DNA of 64,000 nt from Bacteroidales bacterium (GCA_017469425.1 JAFUGJ010000025.1:1-64000), one strand, 5' to 3'. Positions 8,012-17,500 are shown, numbered from the stretch's first letter. A program made the numbers and translations. The notes: generated from the letters alone by a model not told the origin.

Positions 8012-9022
8012 TTATATGTGTTCCACTTCGGGGTGGAGGACAATATCGTATTTTTCTTTGACTTTTGCAATGATGCGCTGCTCCAGGGCGATGATTTCAG
8101 CGGGGGTGGCGCTGCCCGTGGCGTTTACGATTACGAGCGGCTGCTTTTCGTAAACCTGCGCTCCGCCTTCGCGCTGTCCGCGGAATCCGAGCTGGTCGAT
8201 GAGCCATGCGGCGGGAACCTTCACCGTGCCGTCCGGCAGGTCGTAGTGGGGTGCAACAGGGTTCCCTTCCGCAATCCTTTCAAAATGCTCGCGGGGGATG
8301 ACGGGATTTTTGAAGAAAGAGCCCGCGCTGCCAAGTTCTGCCGGGTCGGGGAGTTTGGCCCTGCGTATTCCGATTATGGCATCGCGCACTTCCGAAGGTT
8401 TCAGGGCCGAAAGGTCATGGCCTTCCAGGGCTGCGCGCACTCCGCCGTAGTCGAGTCTGGGAGAATATCTGCGGTTGAGCCGGAAGAGCACGCTGGTAAT
8501 CACATAACGCCCCTTTTCGTGTTTGAAACGGGAGTCGCGATAGCCGTAGGCACATTCAGGAGTCTTGAAAATGGTCTTGCTCCAGTCTTTCGTGTCTAAG
8601 CATACCACCCCGGCAATGATGTCTTTCACCTCAACGCCGTAGGCCCCGATGTTCTGCACTGCGGCGGCACCCACTTCGCCAGGAATCAGCGAAAGGTTTT
8701 CCGCGCCCCAGAGCCCCTGGCCTGAAACTTCTGCCACGAAATCGTCGAAAACCACGCCTGCGCCCGCCGTCACCAGCACCTCGTCGAGCCCCATGTCCAC
8801 ATACTTCAGGAACTTGACATTGGAGTGCAGCACCGTGCCCGGGAAATCTCCGGTAAACAGCAGGTTGCTGCCCCCTCCTATGTGCAGCAGCGGCTGCGGA
8901 AGAGCCTTGTAGTCCAGCGACTTCAGCTCATCCACCGTATCGTACTCAATGTACAACGCGCACTTCACCTTCATGCCGAAGGTGTTGCGTGCCGAAAGGT
9001 CGTAGTTCTCAATCCTTTTCAT
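8012..9022 (-). CDS. murB: UDP-N-acetylenolpyruvoylglucosamine reductase
   Basis: MurB reduces the MurA product to UDP-MurNAc using FAD and NADPH. The 336-aa product is of the E. coli type (type I): NTFGMKV at the N-terminus, FAD-binding HIGGGSNLLFTGDF, the loop GYRDSRFKHE, and GSAGSFFKNP with the catalytic Ser. The stop lies 4 nt before murA. The ATG overlaps the stop of the upstream chimeric lipoprotein gene by 4 nt (ATGA). The first 57 bp of murB are present again at the start of that upstream gene, so the current murB 5' end appears to be a regenerated copy. Confidence 0.96.
   Translation of the reverse strand: MKRIENYDLSARNTFGMKVKCALYIEYDTVDELKSLDYKALPQPLLHIGGGSNLLFTGDFPGTVLHSNVKFLKYVDMGLDEVLVTAGAGVVFDDFVAEVSGQGLWGAENLSLIPGEVGAAAVQNIGAYGVEVKDIIAGVVCLDTKDWSKTIFKTPECAYGYRDSRFKHEKGRYVITSVLFRLNRRYSPRLDYGGVRAALEGHDLSALKPSEVRDAIIGIRRAKLPDPAELGSAGSFFKNPVIPREHFERIAEGNPVAPHYDLPDGTVKVPAAWLIDQLGFRGQREGGAQVYEKQPLVIVNATGSATPAEIIALEQRIIAKVKEKYDIVLHPEVEHI
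8966..9022. repeat. murB 5'-end direct repeat, copy A (start of functional murB)
   Basis: This 57-bp segment encodes the first 19 residues of MurB. It matches 9772-9828 at 51 of 57 positions in the same orientation. The two copies flank the body of an A+T-rich lipoprotein gene. Confidence 0.85.
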
Positions 9023-9828
9023 ATTGCCTGTTGTATTGTGACATTGCCTGTGAGCACTGTTTCAAAATATGGTATTGGAGCATCGGGGTCTGTTAACTTA
9101 TCATCAAGCCATGTCAGATAGTTGACAACCTTTACAGGCATTTGTATAGAGAGTTTCACTTTTTCTTTAGTTAAGGAATATCCTTCGTAATCTAATTTGA
9201 GTTGAAACCCGCTGGGAAGAGCAATGGCATCCTTGAACTCGCCGTCAATAATATAATCATAATAATCTTGGTCGGAGATAGAGCCATGTAATGAAACTAA
9301 TGGGGTTAAATCTTCTCCGGCTTTATAACCCGCCCATTCTTTGTCGGCAGAAATACTCATTCCGCCAAAGTAATATATTGTTGTAACATCAAACCAATCT
9401 TTAGTCGGTCCGGAATTCAGTTCCGAATATACATTCTCGAATTCCTTTTTAATCTTCTTTTTGTTCTCGAATTGGCCAAATACATCTTTCGAGGGTATGA
9501 ATCTGTAAGAATACACCCAATTTAAAAAGTTCCTGTCAAGAACTTCCCTTGTCTTGTCCAAGTCCAAGCTGAGAGAAAGAATATAATAATCCCCAATATT
9601 CGATGCTCCCTCATTCGTTGAATGGGTTGTCATCTCGTTGCTTCGTAAACATTCCCCTGTCAAGAAGGATGTTTTATCAGCATTTTGATCTTTTTCAACA
9701 AGCAGTTTTGTGCAGTTCACAAATAAAGACAAAAAGCCACATAATATAAACAGCGTAAACAGCTTGCGCCTCACCTTCATGCCAAAGGTATTGCGTGCCG
9801 AAAGGTCGTAGTTCTCGAACTTCTTCAT
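9019..9828 (-). CDS. Chimeric gene: MurB N-terminus fused in frame to a lipoprotein of unknown function
   Basis: The reading frame starts with 19 residues nearly identical to MurB (ENYDLSARNTFGMKV shared; 17 of 19 residues equal) and then continues as a lipoprotein. Starting from the internal ATG at 9780, MKVRRKLFTLFILCGFLSLFVNC is a standard SPII signal with lipobox (FVNC); that is probably the functional start, leaving the MurB part as a relic or leader. The mature part (about 230 aa) has no motif I recognise and is much more A+T-rich than its neighbours, pointing to acquisition. The stop overlaps the murB ATG by 4 nt, so murB translation may now depend on this gene. Confidence 0.75.
   Translation of the reverse strand: MKKFENYDLSARNTFGMKVRRKLFTLFILCGFLSLFVNCTKLLVEKDQNADKTSFLTGECLRSNEMTTHSTNEGASNIGDYYILSLSLDLDKTREVLDRNFLNWVYSYRFIPSKDVFGQFENKKKIKKEFENVYSELNSGPTKDWFDVTTIYYFGGMSISADKEWAGYKAGEDLTPLVSLHGSISDQDYYDYIIDGEFKDAIALPSGFQLKLDYEGYSLTKEKVKLSIQMPVKVVNYLTWLDDKLTDPDAPIPYFETVLTGNVTIQQAI
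9772..9828. repeat. murB 5'-end direct repeat, copy B (start of chimeric lipoprotein gene)
   Basis: The second copy of the 57-bp murB start sits in the position expected for the ancestral murB start, directly downstream of the aspS-CBM9 genes. It differs from copy A at six positions, four of them in codons 2-5. Confidence 0.85.
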
Positions 9829-9839
9829 TTGTTTTTACT

Positions 9840-9867
9840 GCTTCCGGTGTCCGGAAAACGGAACACC
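9840..9867 (-). terminator. Hairpin with GCTTCCGGTGTCC repeat downstream of the CBM9-like gene
   Basis: GGTGTCCG (9846-9853) pairs with CGG-A-ACACC (9859-9867) with one bulge, directly after the CBM9-like stop. The 13-bp GCTTCCGGTGTCC (9840-9852) recurs exactly at 12471-12483. No good T-tract follows, so this may be a repeat rather than a terminator. Confidence 0.4.
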
Positions 9868-9871
9868 AGCG

Positions 9872-10498
9872 TCAATTACATTCAAATTCCACCTCGCCAA
9901 AAAACTCCGGTCGGTGATAGTCGGGTTTTTCGGTGGAGATAGGCGCCCAGCTCACGAAGTGGGGAACCTTCAAACCGTCGCCGCACTTGTAGAAGTTTGC
10001 CCGCGCCCGGAGCCCGCTAAGAGAAGGCTTGCCGTCCTTGAGAGGGAGTTCGCTTTTCCACAGAGCCTCCAGGGGAATGAACACTTTCAGCGTCCAGGGC
10101 CCTTCCGAGGGTCTTTCTGCGAATGGTGCGCTGCCGCAGGATGCTTCCGCCTTCACCATCCCCAGCACTTCGGCAGGAGCGTTCAGCGGGTCCTGGCGCC
10201 CCGTCCTCCAGGCGAGATACAGGGTGCCGATGGCGTTCCACTCAAAGTTGTAGTAGTGAGGGTCGTCCGGGGAAGGCTGGAAGAAGAACTCTACGCAGGA
10301 ATCCTCATACACATAGCCTCCGGGCACATCCTGAAGGGCCCTGATGCTCTGCTCGTCAACACGGTATTCGAGATGGATTCCGCCCTCGTCGTAGCCGATG
10401 CGGAATTCAACGCCGGGCTTGTAAGGGAACTCTCCCGCCCAGTTGAGGCAGGAGAGTCTCTGTGGCTCGGAGAGCCGTCCGTAGGGTATTTTAAGCAT
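9872..10498 (-). CDS. Carbohydrate-binding family 9-like protein
   Basis: The product is about 208 aa and matches the CBM9-like (DOMON-related) beta-sandwich seen in Bacteroidota: [35 protein letters not shown], a [12 protein letters not shown] strand, and a terminal [20 protein letters not shown] block followed by [11 protein letters not shown]. No signal peptide is visible, so it may be cytosolic or exported by another route. The ATG at 10498 lies inside the end of aspS (8-nt overlap); ATG 10507 (MKKML) is an alternative. Expression with aspS is therefore likely, although no functional link is obvious. Confidence 0.75.
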   Translation of the reverse strand: MLKIPYGRLSEPQRLSCLNWAGEFPYKPGVEFRIGYDEGGIHLEYRVDEQSIRALQDVPGGYVYEDSCVEFFFQPSPDDPHYYNFEWNAIGTLYLAWRTGRQDPLNAPAEVLGMVKAEASCGSAPFAERPSEGPWTLKVFIPLEALWKSELPLKDGKPSLSGLRARANFYKCGDGLKVPHFVSWAPISTEKPDYHRPEFFGEVEFECN

Positions 10499-12266
10499 TT
10501 TCTTCATTAACGGTTGATGCGAGGAAAAGTTCGTCCATCTGCACATCGTCAATCTTGGAAGGAGCGTCTATCATCACATCACGGCCCTGGTTGTTCTTGG
10601 GGAAGGCGATATAGTCGCGTATGGTCTCCTGTCCGCCGAAGAGGGCGCAGGTGCGGTCGAATCCGAATGCGAGTCCTCCGTGGGGAGGTGCGCCGAACTT
10701 GAAGGCGTTGATGATGAAGCCGAACTTGTATTCCGCCTCTTCCTTCCCTATGCCCAGCACCTGGAACATGCGCTCCTGCACGGCTGCCTCATGGATACGG
10801 ATGGAGCCGCCGCCGAGTTCGTTGCCATTGAGCACGAAGTCGTAGGCATTGGCGCAGACGCGCTCCAGGTCCTCTTTCTTATCGGAATAGAACCAGTCGA
10901 GATGTTCGGGCTTGGGTGCGGTAAATGGATGATGCATCGCATAGAAGCGTCCATCCTCTTCGCTCCACTCGAGAAGCGGGAAGTCCACAATCCACAGGGG
11001 TGCGAACACCTTGGGGTCGCGAAGTCCGAGCCGTCCGCCCATCTCCACGCGGAGAACGCCGAGCTGGGTCTGGGCCTTGCGCTTCTCACCGCACAGGACG
11101 AGGATGAGGTCGCCGGTGTTTGCTTCCACTCCGGCGGCAATCTTGCGCAGTTCATCCTCGGAGTAGAATTTATCCACCGAACTCTTTGTGCTTCCGTCCT
11201 CGTTCAACTTGATGTAAACCAGGCCCTTTGCTCCAACCTGCGGGCGCTTCACCCACTCTGTGAGTTCGTCGGTCTGCTTGCGGGTGTAAGCTGCCGCTCC
11301 GGGAACTGCGATAGCTCCCACATAAGGCACGCTGTCGAACACCCCGAAGCCGTGGCCCTGAACGAGGGATGTAATCTCGTGTATTTCCATGCCGAAGCGG
11401 ATGTCCGGCTTGTCGGAACCGTAGCGGTCCATGGCGTCGTACCAGCTCATCCTGGGGATGGGATTTGCTATGTTCACATCAAGCACATTCTTGAACAGGG
11501 TGCGCATCATGTCCTCAAAGAGGTTCAGCACATCCTCCTGCTCCACGAAGCTCATTTCGCAGTCGATCTGGGTGAATTCCGGCTGGCGGTCGGCGCGAAG
11601 GTCCTCGTCGCGGAAGCACCTCACAATCTGGAAGTAGCGGTCGTAGCCCGCCACCATAAGCAGCTGCTTGAAGGTCTGGGGGCTCTGCGGAAGTGCGTAG
11701 AACTGGCCGGGATTCATGCGTGAAGGCACCACGAAGTCGCGCGCGCCTTCGGGGGTGGACTTTATGAGATACGGAGTTTCGATTTCGAGGAAGCCCTTTG
11801 AATCCAGGAAGTTCCGCACTTCGTGGGCAATCCTGTGACGCAGTTCCAACGCCCTTTTGAGGGGAGCGCGGCGCAGGTCGAGATAGCGGTATTTTGCACG
11901 GATGTCTTCGCCGCCGTCGCTCTGCTCTTCAATGGTGAAGGGAGGGGTGAGCGATTTGTTGAGGATATTGATGGCTTCGAGACGGATTTCGATGTCTCCG
12001 GTGTCGATTTTGGAGTTCTTGCTGGCGCGTTCGACCACTGTTCCCGTCGCCTGAATCACGAATTCGCGCCCGAGGGCGGTGGCGGTTTCCACCAGTGCGG
12101 CGTCGGCATCAGCCTCCACCACGAGCTGTGTGATTCCATAACGGTCGCGAAGGTCAATGAAGGTCATGCCTCCGAGTTTACGGCTGCGCTGCACCCATCC
12201 GGCCAGCGTCACCTTTTTTCCAACATCACTTATGCGGAGTTCTCCGCAGGTATTGCTTCTGTACAT
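10491..12266 (-). CDS. aspS: Aspartyl-tRNA synthetase
   Basis: AspRS charges tRNA-Asp. The 591-aa length and domain order are those of the bacterial type: an N-terminal OB-fold anticodon-binding domain (residues about 1-105, with [19 protein letters not shown]), the class II catalytic core with motif 2 ([20 protein letters not shown]) and motif 3 ([17 protein letters not shown]), and the inserted GAD domain (about 290-410). A well-formed promoter (TTG-N20-TAAATTTG) lies just upstream. The stop overlaps the start of the CBM9-like gene. Confidence 0.97.
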   Translation of the reverse strand: MYRSNTCGELRISDVGKKVTLAGWVQRSRKLGGMTFIDLRDRYGITQLVVEADADAALVETATALGREFVIQATGTVVERASKNSKIDTGDIEIRLEAINILNKSLTPPFTIEEQSDGGEDIRAKYRYLDLRRAPLKRALELRHRIAHEVRNFLDSKGFLEIETPYLIKSTPEGARDFVVPSRMNPGQFYALPQSPQTFKQLLMVAGYDRYFQIVRCFRDEDLRADRQPEFTQIDCEMSFVEQEDVLNLFEDMMRTLFKNVLDVNIANPIPRMSWYDAMDRYGSDKPDIRFGMEIHEITSLVQGHGFGVFDSVPYVGAIAVPGAAAYTRKQTDELTEWVKRPQVGAKGLVYIKLNEDGSTKSSVDKFYSEDELRKIAAGVEANTGDLILVLCGEKRKAQTQLGVLRVEMGGRLGLRDPKVFAPLWIVDFPLLEWSEEDGRFYAMHHPFTAPKPEHLDWFYSDKKEDLERVCANAYDFVLNGNELGGGSIRIHEAAVQERMFQVLGIGKEEAEYKFGFIINAFKFGAPPHGGLAFGFDRTCALFGGQETIRDYIAFPKNNQGRDVMIDAPSKIDDVQMDELFLASTVNEENA

Positions 12267-12288
12267 TACTGTGAGATTATTATATATG

Positions 12289-12319
12289 CAAATTTATGCT
12301 TTTTTCGTAAACTATCCAA
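12289..12319 (-). promoter_or_regulatory. aspS promoter (TTG-N20-TAAATTTG)
   Basis: On the minus strand the -33 TTG is at 12319-12317, the spacer is 20 nt, and the -7 TAAATTTG is at 12296-12289. This is a complete Bacteroidota sigma-ABfr type promoter, with a leader of about 15-20 nt before the aspS ATG at 12266. Confidence 0.75.
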
Positions 12320-12689
12320 TTTAAGCGCCCTTATACTACGAAGCGATGGCAATAATTCGGTTCCGTTCCCCGTACACGGCCTTTTGGGAACGCGGCGCAG
12401 TTTCCGGGCGGTTCCGCTGCTCCCGGTGTCCAAAAAATGAGCGGACCGGATGCGAAAATATGGGAAAAACGCTTCCGGTGTCCGTAATTATGGACACCGG
12501 AAGCACACGGAAGCTGTGGTGGAGTAACGGGAAAGTATGTCCGGGTCTCTTGTGGCAAAACTATGCCCGCACTGAAATAATTGCTCAAGTATTGAAAGTT
12601 GTTGGCCTCTTATATGCAAATCATGAAAATCAGCCTATTAGCTTCACTGCGAATTGTGTTGTTCGCAGGAGTTACGGAGGTGGACAATC
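12320..12689. other. Non-coding region with several hairpins
   Basis: I see no convincing gene here; the open frames on both strands are short and lack family motifs. It contains a strong hairpin at 12471-12504 (13-bp arms, 8-nt loop), a partial copy of its arm at 12419-12431, a perfect 7-bp stem at 12647-12668 just downstream of the 12690-13136 gene, and a weak GTTCCC/GGGAAC pair at 12365-12391. It may hold an intergenic repeat or an unannotated small RNA. Confidence 0.5.
12471..12504. repeat. Perfect hairpin GCTTCCGGTGTCC-N8-GGACACCGGAAGC
   Basis: Arms of 13 bp at 12471-12483 and 12492-12504 are perfectly complementary, with loop gtaattat. The left arm is identical to 9840-9852, and a variant (GCTCCCGGTGTCC) is at 12419-12431. 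It is followed by neither a T-tract nor a gene start. Confidence 0.7.
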
Positions 12690-13136
12690 TTAAAATGTCA
12701 AACTTAACCCTATTCCATTATCAGACAAACCGATTTCAATGTTTTTGTTAACCTGCCCAACTTCTTTAATTATCCTTGTCTTGCCTATGTGATAAACTAT
12801 TTGTCCTAAAGCGGTGATAGCAACTCCTGTAAGAAAAAACGCATAAGCATCATTCTCGCGCTTTACAAATCCGGGAGGAACAAAGGAAAGAGTAGCACCT
12901 ATTACAGAACTTATTGCTCCAATAGTACAAACAGTCTCCATTTTCTTATATTCCCGAATGTTTAAACCATATTTGGACAACGCATCCAAATCTGCTCCCC
13001 TCAACCTTGTGTTGCCATCATAAAGGCCAACGCCAAAAGGAATGTCCCAAATATCAATTGTTTGCGCCTTTATTTCTGTTACGCGAAACAATAATAGGAT
13101 GGCCAACGCTAACCACATACATTTCCGAATATCCAT
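12690..13136 (-). CDS. Secreted or membrane-associated protein of unknown function (paralogue of the next gene)
   Basis: The 148-aa product has an N-terminal signal sequence (MWLALAILLLFRVTEIKA), a region with RLRGADLDALSKYGL, two hydrophobic stretches (about 68-85 and 98-118), and a C-terminal KEVGQVNKNIEIGLSDNGIG strand pair. The same layout and several motifs occur in the gene at 13149-13562, 12 nt upstream, so the two arose by tandem duplication. Base composition is more A+T-rich than in the flanking housekeeping genes. Function is unknown. Confidence 0.7.
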   Translation of the reverse strand: MDIRKCMWLALAILLLFRVTEIKAQTIDIWDIPFGVGLYDGNTRLRGADLDALSKYGLNIREYKKMETVCTIGAISSVIGATLSFVPPGFVKRENDAYAFFLTGVAITALGQIVYHIGKTRIIKEVGQVNKNIEIGLSDNGIGLSLTF

Positions 13137-13148
13137 AGTTCTCTGTAT

Positions 13149-13562
13149 TTAAAAATGATACTGTATTCCTACACCGGACTCCGACACGCCAAAGCTCATT
13201 TTCTTATTCACACTTCCTACCTCTCTAACCTTCCAAGCATCCCCATAATAATACACACTATAACCTGCAGAAACAAGAAATAGGAAAGGAAATGACCGTC
13301 GATCATCCGGCTTTCTTAGAGCCATGGCAACAGAAGTCCAACATACTATAGTTCCGACACTGCATGCAATATTAACTCGCTTGAACTTGTCCGCGTCGAA
13401 ACCATAGTCGGAAAGAGCGTCTATTTCGGACTTTGACAAACGACTGCCGTCTTCGTGATATAACTTACTGTATCCAAGAAGATTAGTGCGGGCTTCTATC
13501 TTCTGACCATACACACAAACCGAACTTAAAATAAGTATGACTATTGTTAAGCATTGTTTCAT
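13149..13562 (-). CDS. Secreted or membrane-associated protein of unknown function (paralogue of the previous gene)
   Basis: The 137-aa product has a signal peptide (LTIVILILSSVCVYGQ), then SRLSKSEIDALSDYGFD, a hydrophobic segment around GTIVCWTSVAMAL, a Tyr-rich SAGYSVYYYGD, and a C-terminal REVGSVNKKMSFGVSESGVG. These match its neighbour's DALSKYG and VGQVNKN blocks in order and spacing. It is probably the first gene of a two-gene unit. No promoter of the usual TAnnTTTG type is evident upstream. Function is unknown. Confidence 0.7.
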   Translation of the reverse strand: MKQCLTIVILILSSVCVYGQKIEARTNLLGYSKLYHEDGSRLSKSEIDALSDYGFDADKFKRVNIACSVGTIVCWTSVAMALRKPDDRRSFPFLFLVSAGYSVYYYGDAWKVREVGSVNKKMSFGVSESGVGIQYHF

Positions 13563-13768
13563 AAGACTTGTTCGTTTTGGGTTATTATTCTTTTTTGCCG
13601 AGGAAAAGATGCTCCGTGGCGTTACAATTAATAAAGCAGAAGAACCACTTTGATGTAATCGTGACTGAATTGAGGGAGAAGGAGAAACCCTTATTTATAC
13701 ATAAGATTAATCAGAAAAGAATCTCCAAGCGCTCGGCTATCTTTGCGGCACTTGCCCAGCACAGCAAA

Positions 13769-14416
13769 TCAAGAGTTAGCCAGCAACTGTTGATAATTCT
13801 TGATAAATACTCCATTCTGAGGATTAAGGCTGATTTCAACATAATTTTTCTTTAGCTGTTCCTCTATATAGGAAGCACCTTTATCTTTTTCACCCGTAAG
13901 ATAGTATAATGCCGGAATCACCATAATTTTGGATCCGTAACTACAATAGCCACCATGCAGTACATTATATTTAAACTGACTCATACAGCAGTTTTCCAAA
14001 AAATATGGCTCTATTATTCTTTCGAGGATTCCTGATACTGTTTTCACAACGGCGTCTATTTCAGTGGGTGTTTTAACCTCAAACTCATAATCAGAGTATT
14101 TTGCCCCATCGATTATACAGCTAAGTACTCTCCAACCGGTACAAAGTATTTTTCTTGACGCCTTTTGTTCGCTCAGTCTATAAATCAACTGAGACAACTC
14201 TGCATGGCCAAACCCCAAATCGATAGTAATGAATTGTGTGTGATAGAGTCCTAATGAAGAAAAGGCAATACCTATGCAGCCTGATACTCCTTCGTGATAC
14301 TCCTTCACATAGTAATCTCCATTTTTTGAGAATCCTTGAGAATTAAACAGAACAGATAATTGTTTTTTGGAATAATTTTGCAATTCCTTTGCACTGTATT
14401 GTTCCATAATCTCCAT
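13769..14416 (-). CDS. Hypothetical protein, A+T-rich
   Basis: A 215-aa cytosolic-looking protein with no signal peptide or membrane segment. It starts with charged helices (SAKELQNYSKKQLSVLF), then NGDYYVKEYHEG and an alternating beta pattern (GIAFSSLGLYHTQFITIDLGFGH). I recognise no family. Its coding DNA is A+T-rich relative to the surrounding core genes. ATG 14407 is an alternative start. The 206 bp between it and 13563 hold no convincing gene. Confidence 0.6.
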   Translation of the reverse strand: MEIMEQYSAKELQNYSKKQLSVLFNSQGFSKNGDYYVKEYHEGVSGCIGIAFSSLGLYHTQFITIDLGFGHAELSQLIYRLSEQKASRKILCTGWRVLSCIIDGAKYSDYEFEVKTPTEIDAVVKTVSGILERIIEPYFLENCCMSQFKYNVLHGGYCSYGSKIMVIPALYYLTGEKDKGASYIEEQLKKNYVEISLNPQNGVFIKNYQQLLANS

Positions 14417-14453
14417 AATACAAAATCATACCATCGTTTGCTCTAAGCGATGC

Positions 14454-15524
14454 CTATCTTTCAGCACTGCACCTGTCTGCCAGCTTGCCTGCGAGTTCGA
14501 TGAAGGCGATGCCGTCGGGGCGGGAGGAAAGGGCGGCGGGGGTGCCGTCGTCGCCGTTTTCGCGTATGCTCTGCACGAGGGGGATGCGACCGAGAAGGGG
14601 AATCCCGAGTTGCTCTGCCATGCGGGCGCCGCCGTCGCGTCCGAAGATGTAATACTTTTCTTCCGGATGTTCTTCAGGCGTAAACCAGGCCATGTTTTCC
14701 ACAAGCCCGAAGATGGGTTTGGAGATGTTTTCGTTACGGAACATGTTCGCACCCTTCTCCACATCGGCAAGCGCCACTGTCTGAGGAGTAGTAACGATTA
14801 CCGCTCCCTCTATGCCTATGTCCTGCACCAGGCTGATGTGGATGTCGCCCGTTCCGGGAGGCATGTCGATGAGCAGGAAGTCCAGCGGGCCCCATTTGAC
14901 CTGAAGCACCAGCTGTTTCAGCGCGTTGGATGCCATGGGGCCGCGCCATACGAGAGCCTGCCCTTTTTCGGCGAAATATCCTATCGACATCCACTTCACC
15001 CCATATTTTTCTATGGGGATGATGTAGTCTTTGCCGTTGATATTCTCCGCTTCCGGGCGGGCGCCTTCGGTTGCAGTCATTACAGGCACGGAAGGGCCGT
15101 ACACATCGGCGTCGGCAAGCCCTACCTTGTATCCTATACGGGCAAGCGCAACGGCGAGGTTGACCGCCACGGTGGATTTCCCCACGCCGCCCTTGCCGGA
15201 GGCTATGCCAATGATGTGCTTTACGCTCAGCAGTGTCTCCTTGGTGAGCTCCGTTCCCTTTCCGGCGGGTTCGGGCGAGGGCATCTCCACTTCTTTCACT
15301 TCGGCTTCTATCCCCGGGCCAAGATGCCGGATAAGCGTGGCGCGGGTGGCCCCGAGAAGGTATTTCTTGAGAGGGTCGCGCTGCTTGGGAAAGCCCAGCG
15401 TCACGCTTACCTTGTCGCCCTCTGTATCAATATCCTGCACCATCCCCAGGTCCACGATGTTGCGGTCGTCCTTGGCGGGATGGTGCACTTCTTTCAGAAA
15501 TTCACGAATCTCTTCTTTATTCAT
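14454..15524 (-). CDS. Mrp/NBP35-family iron-sulfur cluster carrier ATPase
   Basis: A 356-aa P-loop ATPase that delivers Fe-S clusters to apoproteins. It has an N-terminal DUF59/MIP18-like domain (about 1-85), then the deviant Walker [10 protein letters not shown] (110-118), and [18 protein letters not shown] further on. The C-terminal CxxC seen in some Mrp proteins is replaced by a [16 protein letters not shown] stretch without cysteines, which I believe occurs in other Bacteroidota too. The ATG overlaps the stop of the upstream S46 peptidase by 4 nt (ATGA), so the two are translationally coupled. Confidence 0.9.
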   Translation of the reverse strand: MNKEEIREFLKEVHHPAKDDRNIVDLGMVQDIDTEGDKVSVTLGFPKQRDPLKKYLLGATRATLIRHLGPGIEAEVKEVEMPSPEPAGKGTELTKETLLSVKHIIGIASGKGGVGKSTVAVNLAVALARIGYKVGLADADVYGPSVPVMTATEGARPEAENINGKDYIIPIEKYGVKWMSIGYFAEKGQALVWRGPMASNALKQLVLQVKWGPLDFLLIDMPPGTGDIHISLVQDIGIEGAVIVTTPQTVALADVEKGANMFRNENISKPIFGLVENMAWFTPEEHPEEKYYIFGRDGGARMAEQLGIPLLGRIPLVQSIRENGDDGTPAALSSRPDGIAFIELAGKLADRCSAER

Positions 15525-17500
15525 CGTACAAATTCAAGTTCACGAATCAGGTTGGATGCTCCGCCAACCTTGTCAATCATCCAAAGGACATAACGGATGT
15601 CTACATTGATGCAGCGCTGCAGGTCGGGTTCGAACATCACATCGCTGCTCATGCTCTCCCAGTTGCCATCGAAGGCGAGGCCGATAAGGTTGCCGTCGGC
15701 ATCGAGCACGGGGCTTCCGGAGTTGCCTCCGGTGATGTCGTTGTTGGTGAGGAAGCAGGTATGCAGCTGTCCGTCCTTGTCGGCATACTGGCCGAAATCC
15801 CTGGCTTCTATCAGCCGATGCACTTTTTCGGGAACACGGAACTCGTAGTCGTCGGGATTCTCCTTTTCAAGAACTCCGTTGGCGGTGCAATAGTACCAGT
15901 AGCTTACCCCGTCCTTGGGAGAATAGGGCTTCACATTGCCGTAGGTGAGGCGCATGGTGAAGTTTGCATCGGGGTAGCTCGGCTCGCCCTTCTTCCATGC
16001 GAGCAGGGCGGCGGCATAGTCTTTCGAAGCCTTCTGGTAAGCGGCATAGCCTTCATCTGCGGCATTTCCGCGGCCGACACCCATGGCGGCATAGATGGCT
16101 GTCTGCAAGTCTTTGGCATCCTGCTCAGTTCCGTTGTCGAAGAACCGGTCGATGAACGCATCGGAATTTTCAAGGGTGAGCTCGCGGTCCTTCAGCTGGA
16201 TTTTGTCTTCCGGCTTGACATTCTGTAGGTAGAACCTGGTTACGGCCTTGGCAATCTTGCGGTCCACTTCCTTGTCGTAGTCTTCCTCGCGGAAGCCGCG
16301 TGCTCCGGTGAGCTTTCCTATAAGCTCTATGTTGCCGAGGGTTTCCATTACGAGGATGGCGTTGCGGTAGGCAGGCTGCCTGTCGGCAATGTAAGTGTCG
16401 ATGGTGCCGATGGCGTCACCCCATGCTTCGCGGCGGGATTTCTTCTTTTCAATCCACTTTGTGAGAGCGGCTTCCTTCTGCTCTTCGCGACCGATGATGT
16501 TCAGCTTGCGGAATGCAAGGTCTTCGCCCTGCCACTTCTTCCAGCCGTTTGCGGAGCCGGCATATTTGTTGGCATATTTGAGGTGCACCACCGGGTCGGC
16601 GAGCATCTCTTCCCACATTACCTGCTGGCGCACGGTGCGGGCCTCCACGCGGAGATTGTTGATGTCCACCATGTCCTGCAGCTGGGCTGCGGTCTGGAAG
16701 CGCTGGGTGCGTCCGGGGTATCCCATGATGAATGCGAAATCCCCTTCGCTCACTCCCTTGAGGGAAACCTTCAGCGACTTCACGGGCTTGTAGGGCTTGT
16801 TGTCCTTGGAATACGCCGCGGGATTGTTGTCCTTGTCGGCATAGATGCGGAACAGCGAGAAGTCGCAGGTGTGGCGGGGCCACATCCAGTTGTCGGTCTC
16901 GCCGCCGAACTTGCCCATCGATGCCGGGGGGGCGCCCACGAAACGCACATCGTTGAACACCTGGTACACCACCAGATAATATACATTGTTGTTATAGAAG
17001 CTGATAACCCTCGGGCGGCATCCGGGATTGGCTTCGGATGCGGCTTTTTCTATTTCCTTGATTTTCTCTTCCCTGGCTTTGTCGTCCAGTTTTTCGAGCT
17101 GTCCGGTAACATCGCTCATGCTTTTCATGAAGGTGACAGTGAGCCCGGGTACGGGAATCTCTTCATCGAGGCTCTTTGCATAGAAACCATCTTCCAGATA
17201 GTTCTTTTCCGGGGTGGAAAGCCGCTGGATGCTGCCATAGCCGCAGTGGTGGTTTGTGGACACGAGCCCCTGGTCGGAAATCACCTCGCCTGTGCATCCG
17301 CCTCCGAACTGCACGATGGCATCCTTCAGCGAAGCATGGTTGATGTTGTAGATGTCGTCTGCCGTGAGGCGGCTTCCGATGTTGCGCATGGCCTGCTCGT
17401 TAAACTTCTGGAGCATGGGCAGGAGCCACATTCCCTCGTCGGCGCGGGCGATACCGATAGAGAGGATAGAAACGATAAGGATTGTCAAAGTCTTTTTCAT
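15521..17500 (-). CDS. S46-family dipeptidyl peptidase (DPP7-like)
   Basis: A 659-aa serine exopeptidase that releases dipeptides from oligopeptide N-termini in the periplasm. It has a signal peptide ([19 protein letters not shown]), the catalytic His in [12 protein letters not shown], and the nucleophile Ser594 in TGGNSGSPV. The specificity-determining segment reads LAFDGNWES; Gly at this position is associated with the DPP7 subtype (hydrophobic P1), whereas DPP11 has Arg (acidic P1). I chose ATG 17500; starting eight codons earlier would place the promoter -7 box inside the gene. It suggests peptide use as a nutrient. Confidence 0.93.
   Translation of the reverse strand: MKKTLTILIVSILSIGIARADEGMWLLPMLQKFNEQAMRNIGSRLTADDIYNINHASLKDAIVQFGGGCTGEVISDQGLVSTNHHCGYGSIQRLSTPEKNYLEDGFYAKSLDEEIPVPGLTVTFMKSMSDVTGQLEKLDDKAREEKIKEIEKAASEANPGCRPRVISFYNNNVYYLVVYQVFNDVRFVGAPPASMGKFGGETDNWMWPRHTCDFSLFRIYADKDNNPAAYSKDNKPYKPVKSLKVSLKGVSEGDFAFIMGYPGRTQRFQTAAQLQDMVDINNLRVEARTVRQQVMWEEMLADPVVHLKYANKYAGSANGWKKWQGEDLAFRKLNIIGREEQKEAALTKWIEKKKSRREAWGDAIGTIDTYIADRQPAYRNAILVMETLGNIELIGKLTGARGFREEDYDKEVDRKIAKAVTRFYLQNVKPEDKIQLKDRELTLENSDAFIDRFFDNGTEQDAKDLQTAIYAAMGVGRGNAADEGYAAYQKASKDYAAALLAWKKGEPSYPDANFTMRLTYGNVKPYSPKDGVSYWYYCTANGVLEKENPDDYEFRVPEKVHRLIEARDFGQYADKDGQLHTCFLTNNDITGGNSGSPVLDADGNLIGLAFDGNWESMSSDVMFEPDLQRCINVDIRYVLWMIDKVGGASNLIRELEFVR

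Noticed and set aside
8008..8070. Extended MurA N-terminus
   Set aside because: It would overlap the 3' end of murB by 59 nt and the added residues are not part of the family.
12346..12693. Plus-strand 115-codon open frame between aspS and the hypothetical genes
   Set aside because: It runs through perfect hairpins and has no recognisable protein features.
13739..13746. TATCTTTG box on the plus strand
   Set aside because: No gene starts downstream on that strand; taken as chance.
13568..13855. Plus-strand 95-codon open frame
   Set aside because: It overlaps the end of the 13769-14416 gene, lacks motifs, and sits where the opposite strand has better candidates.
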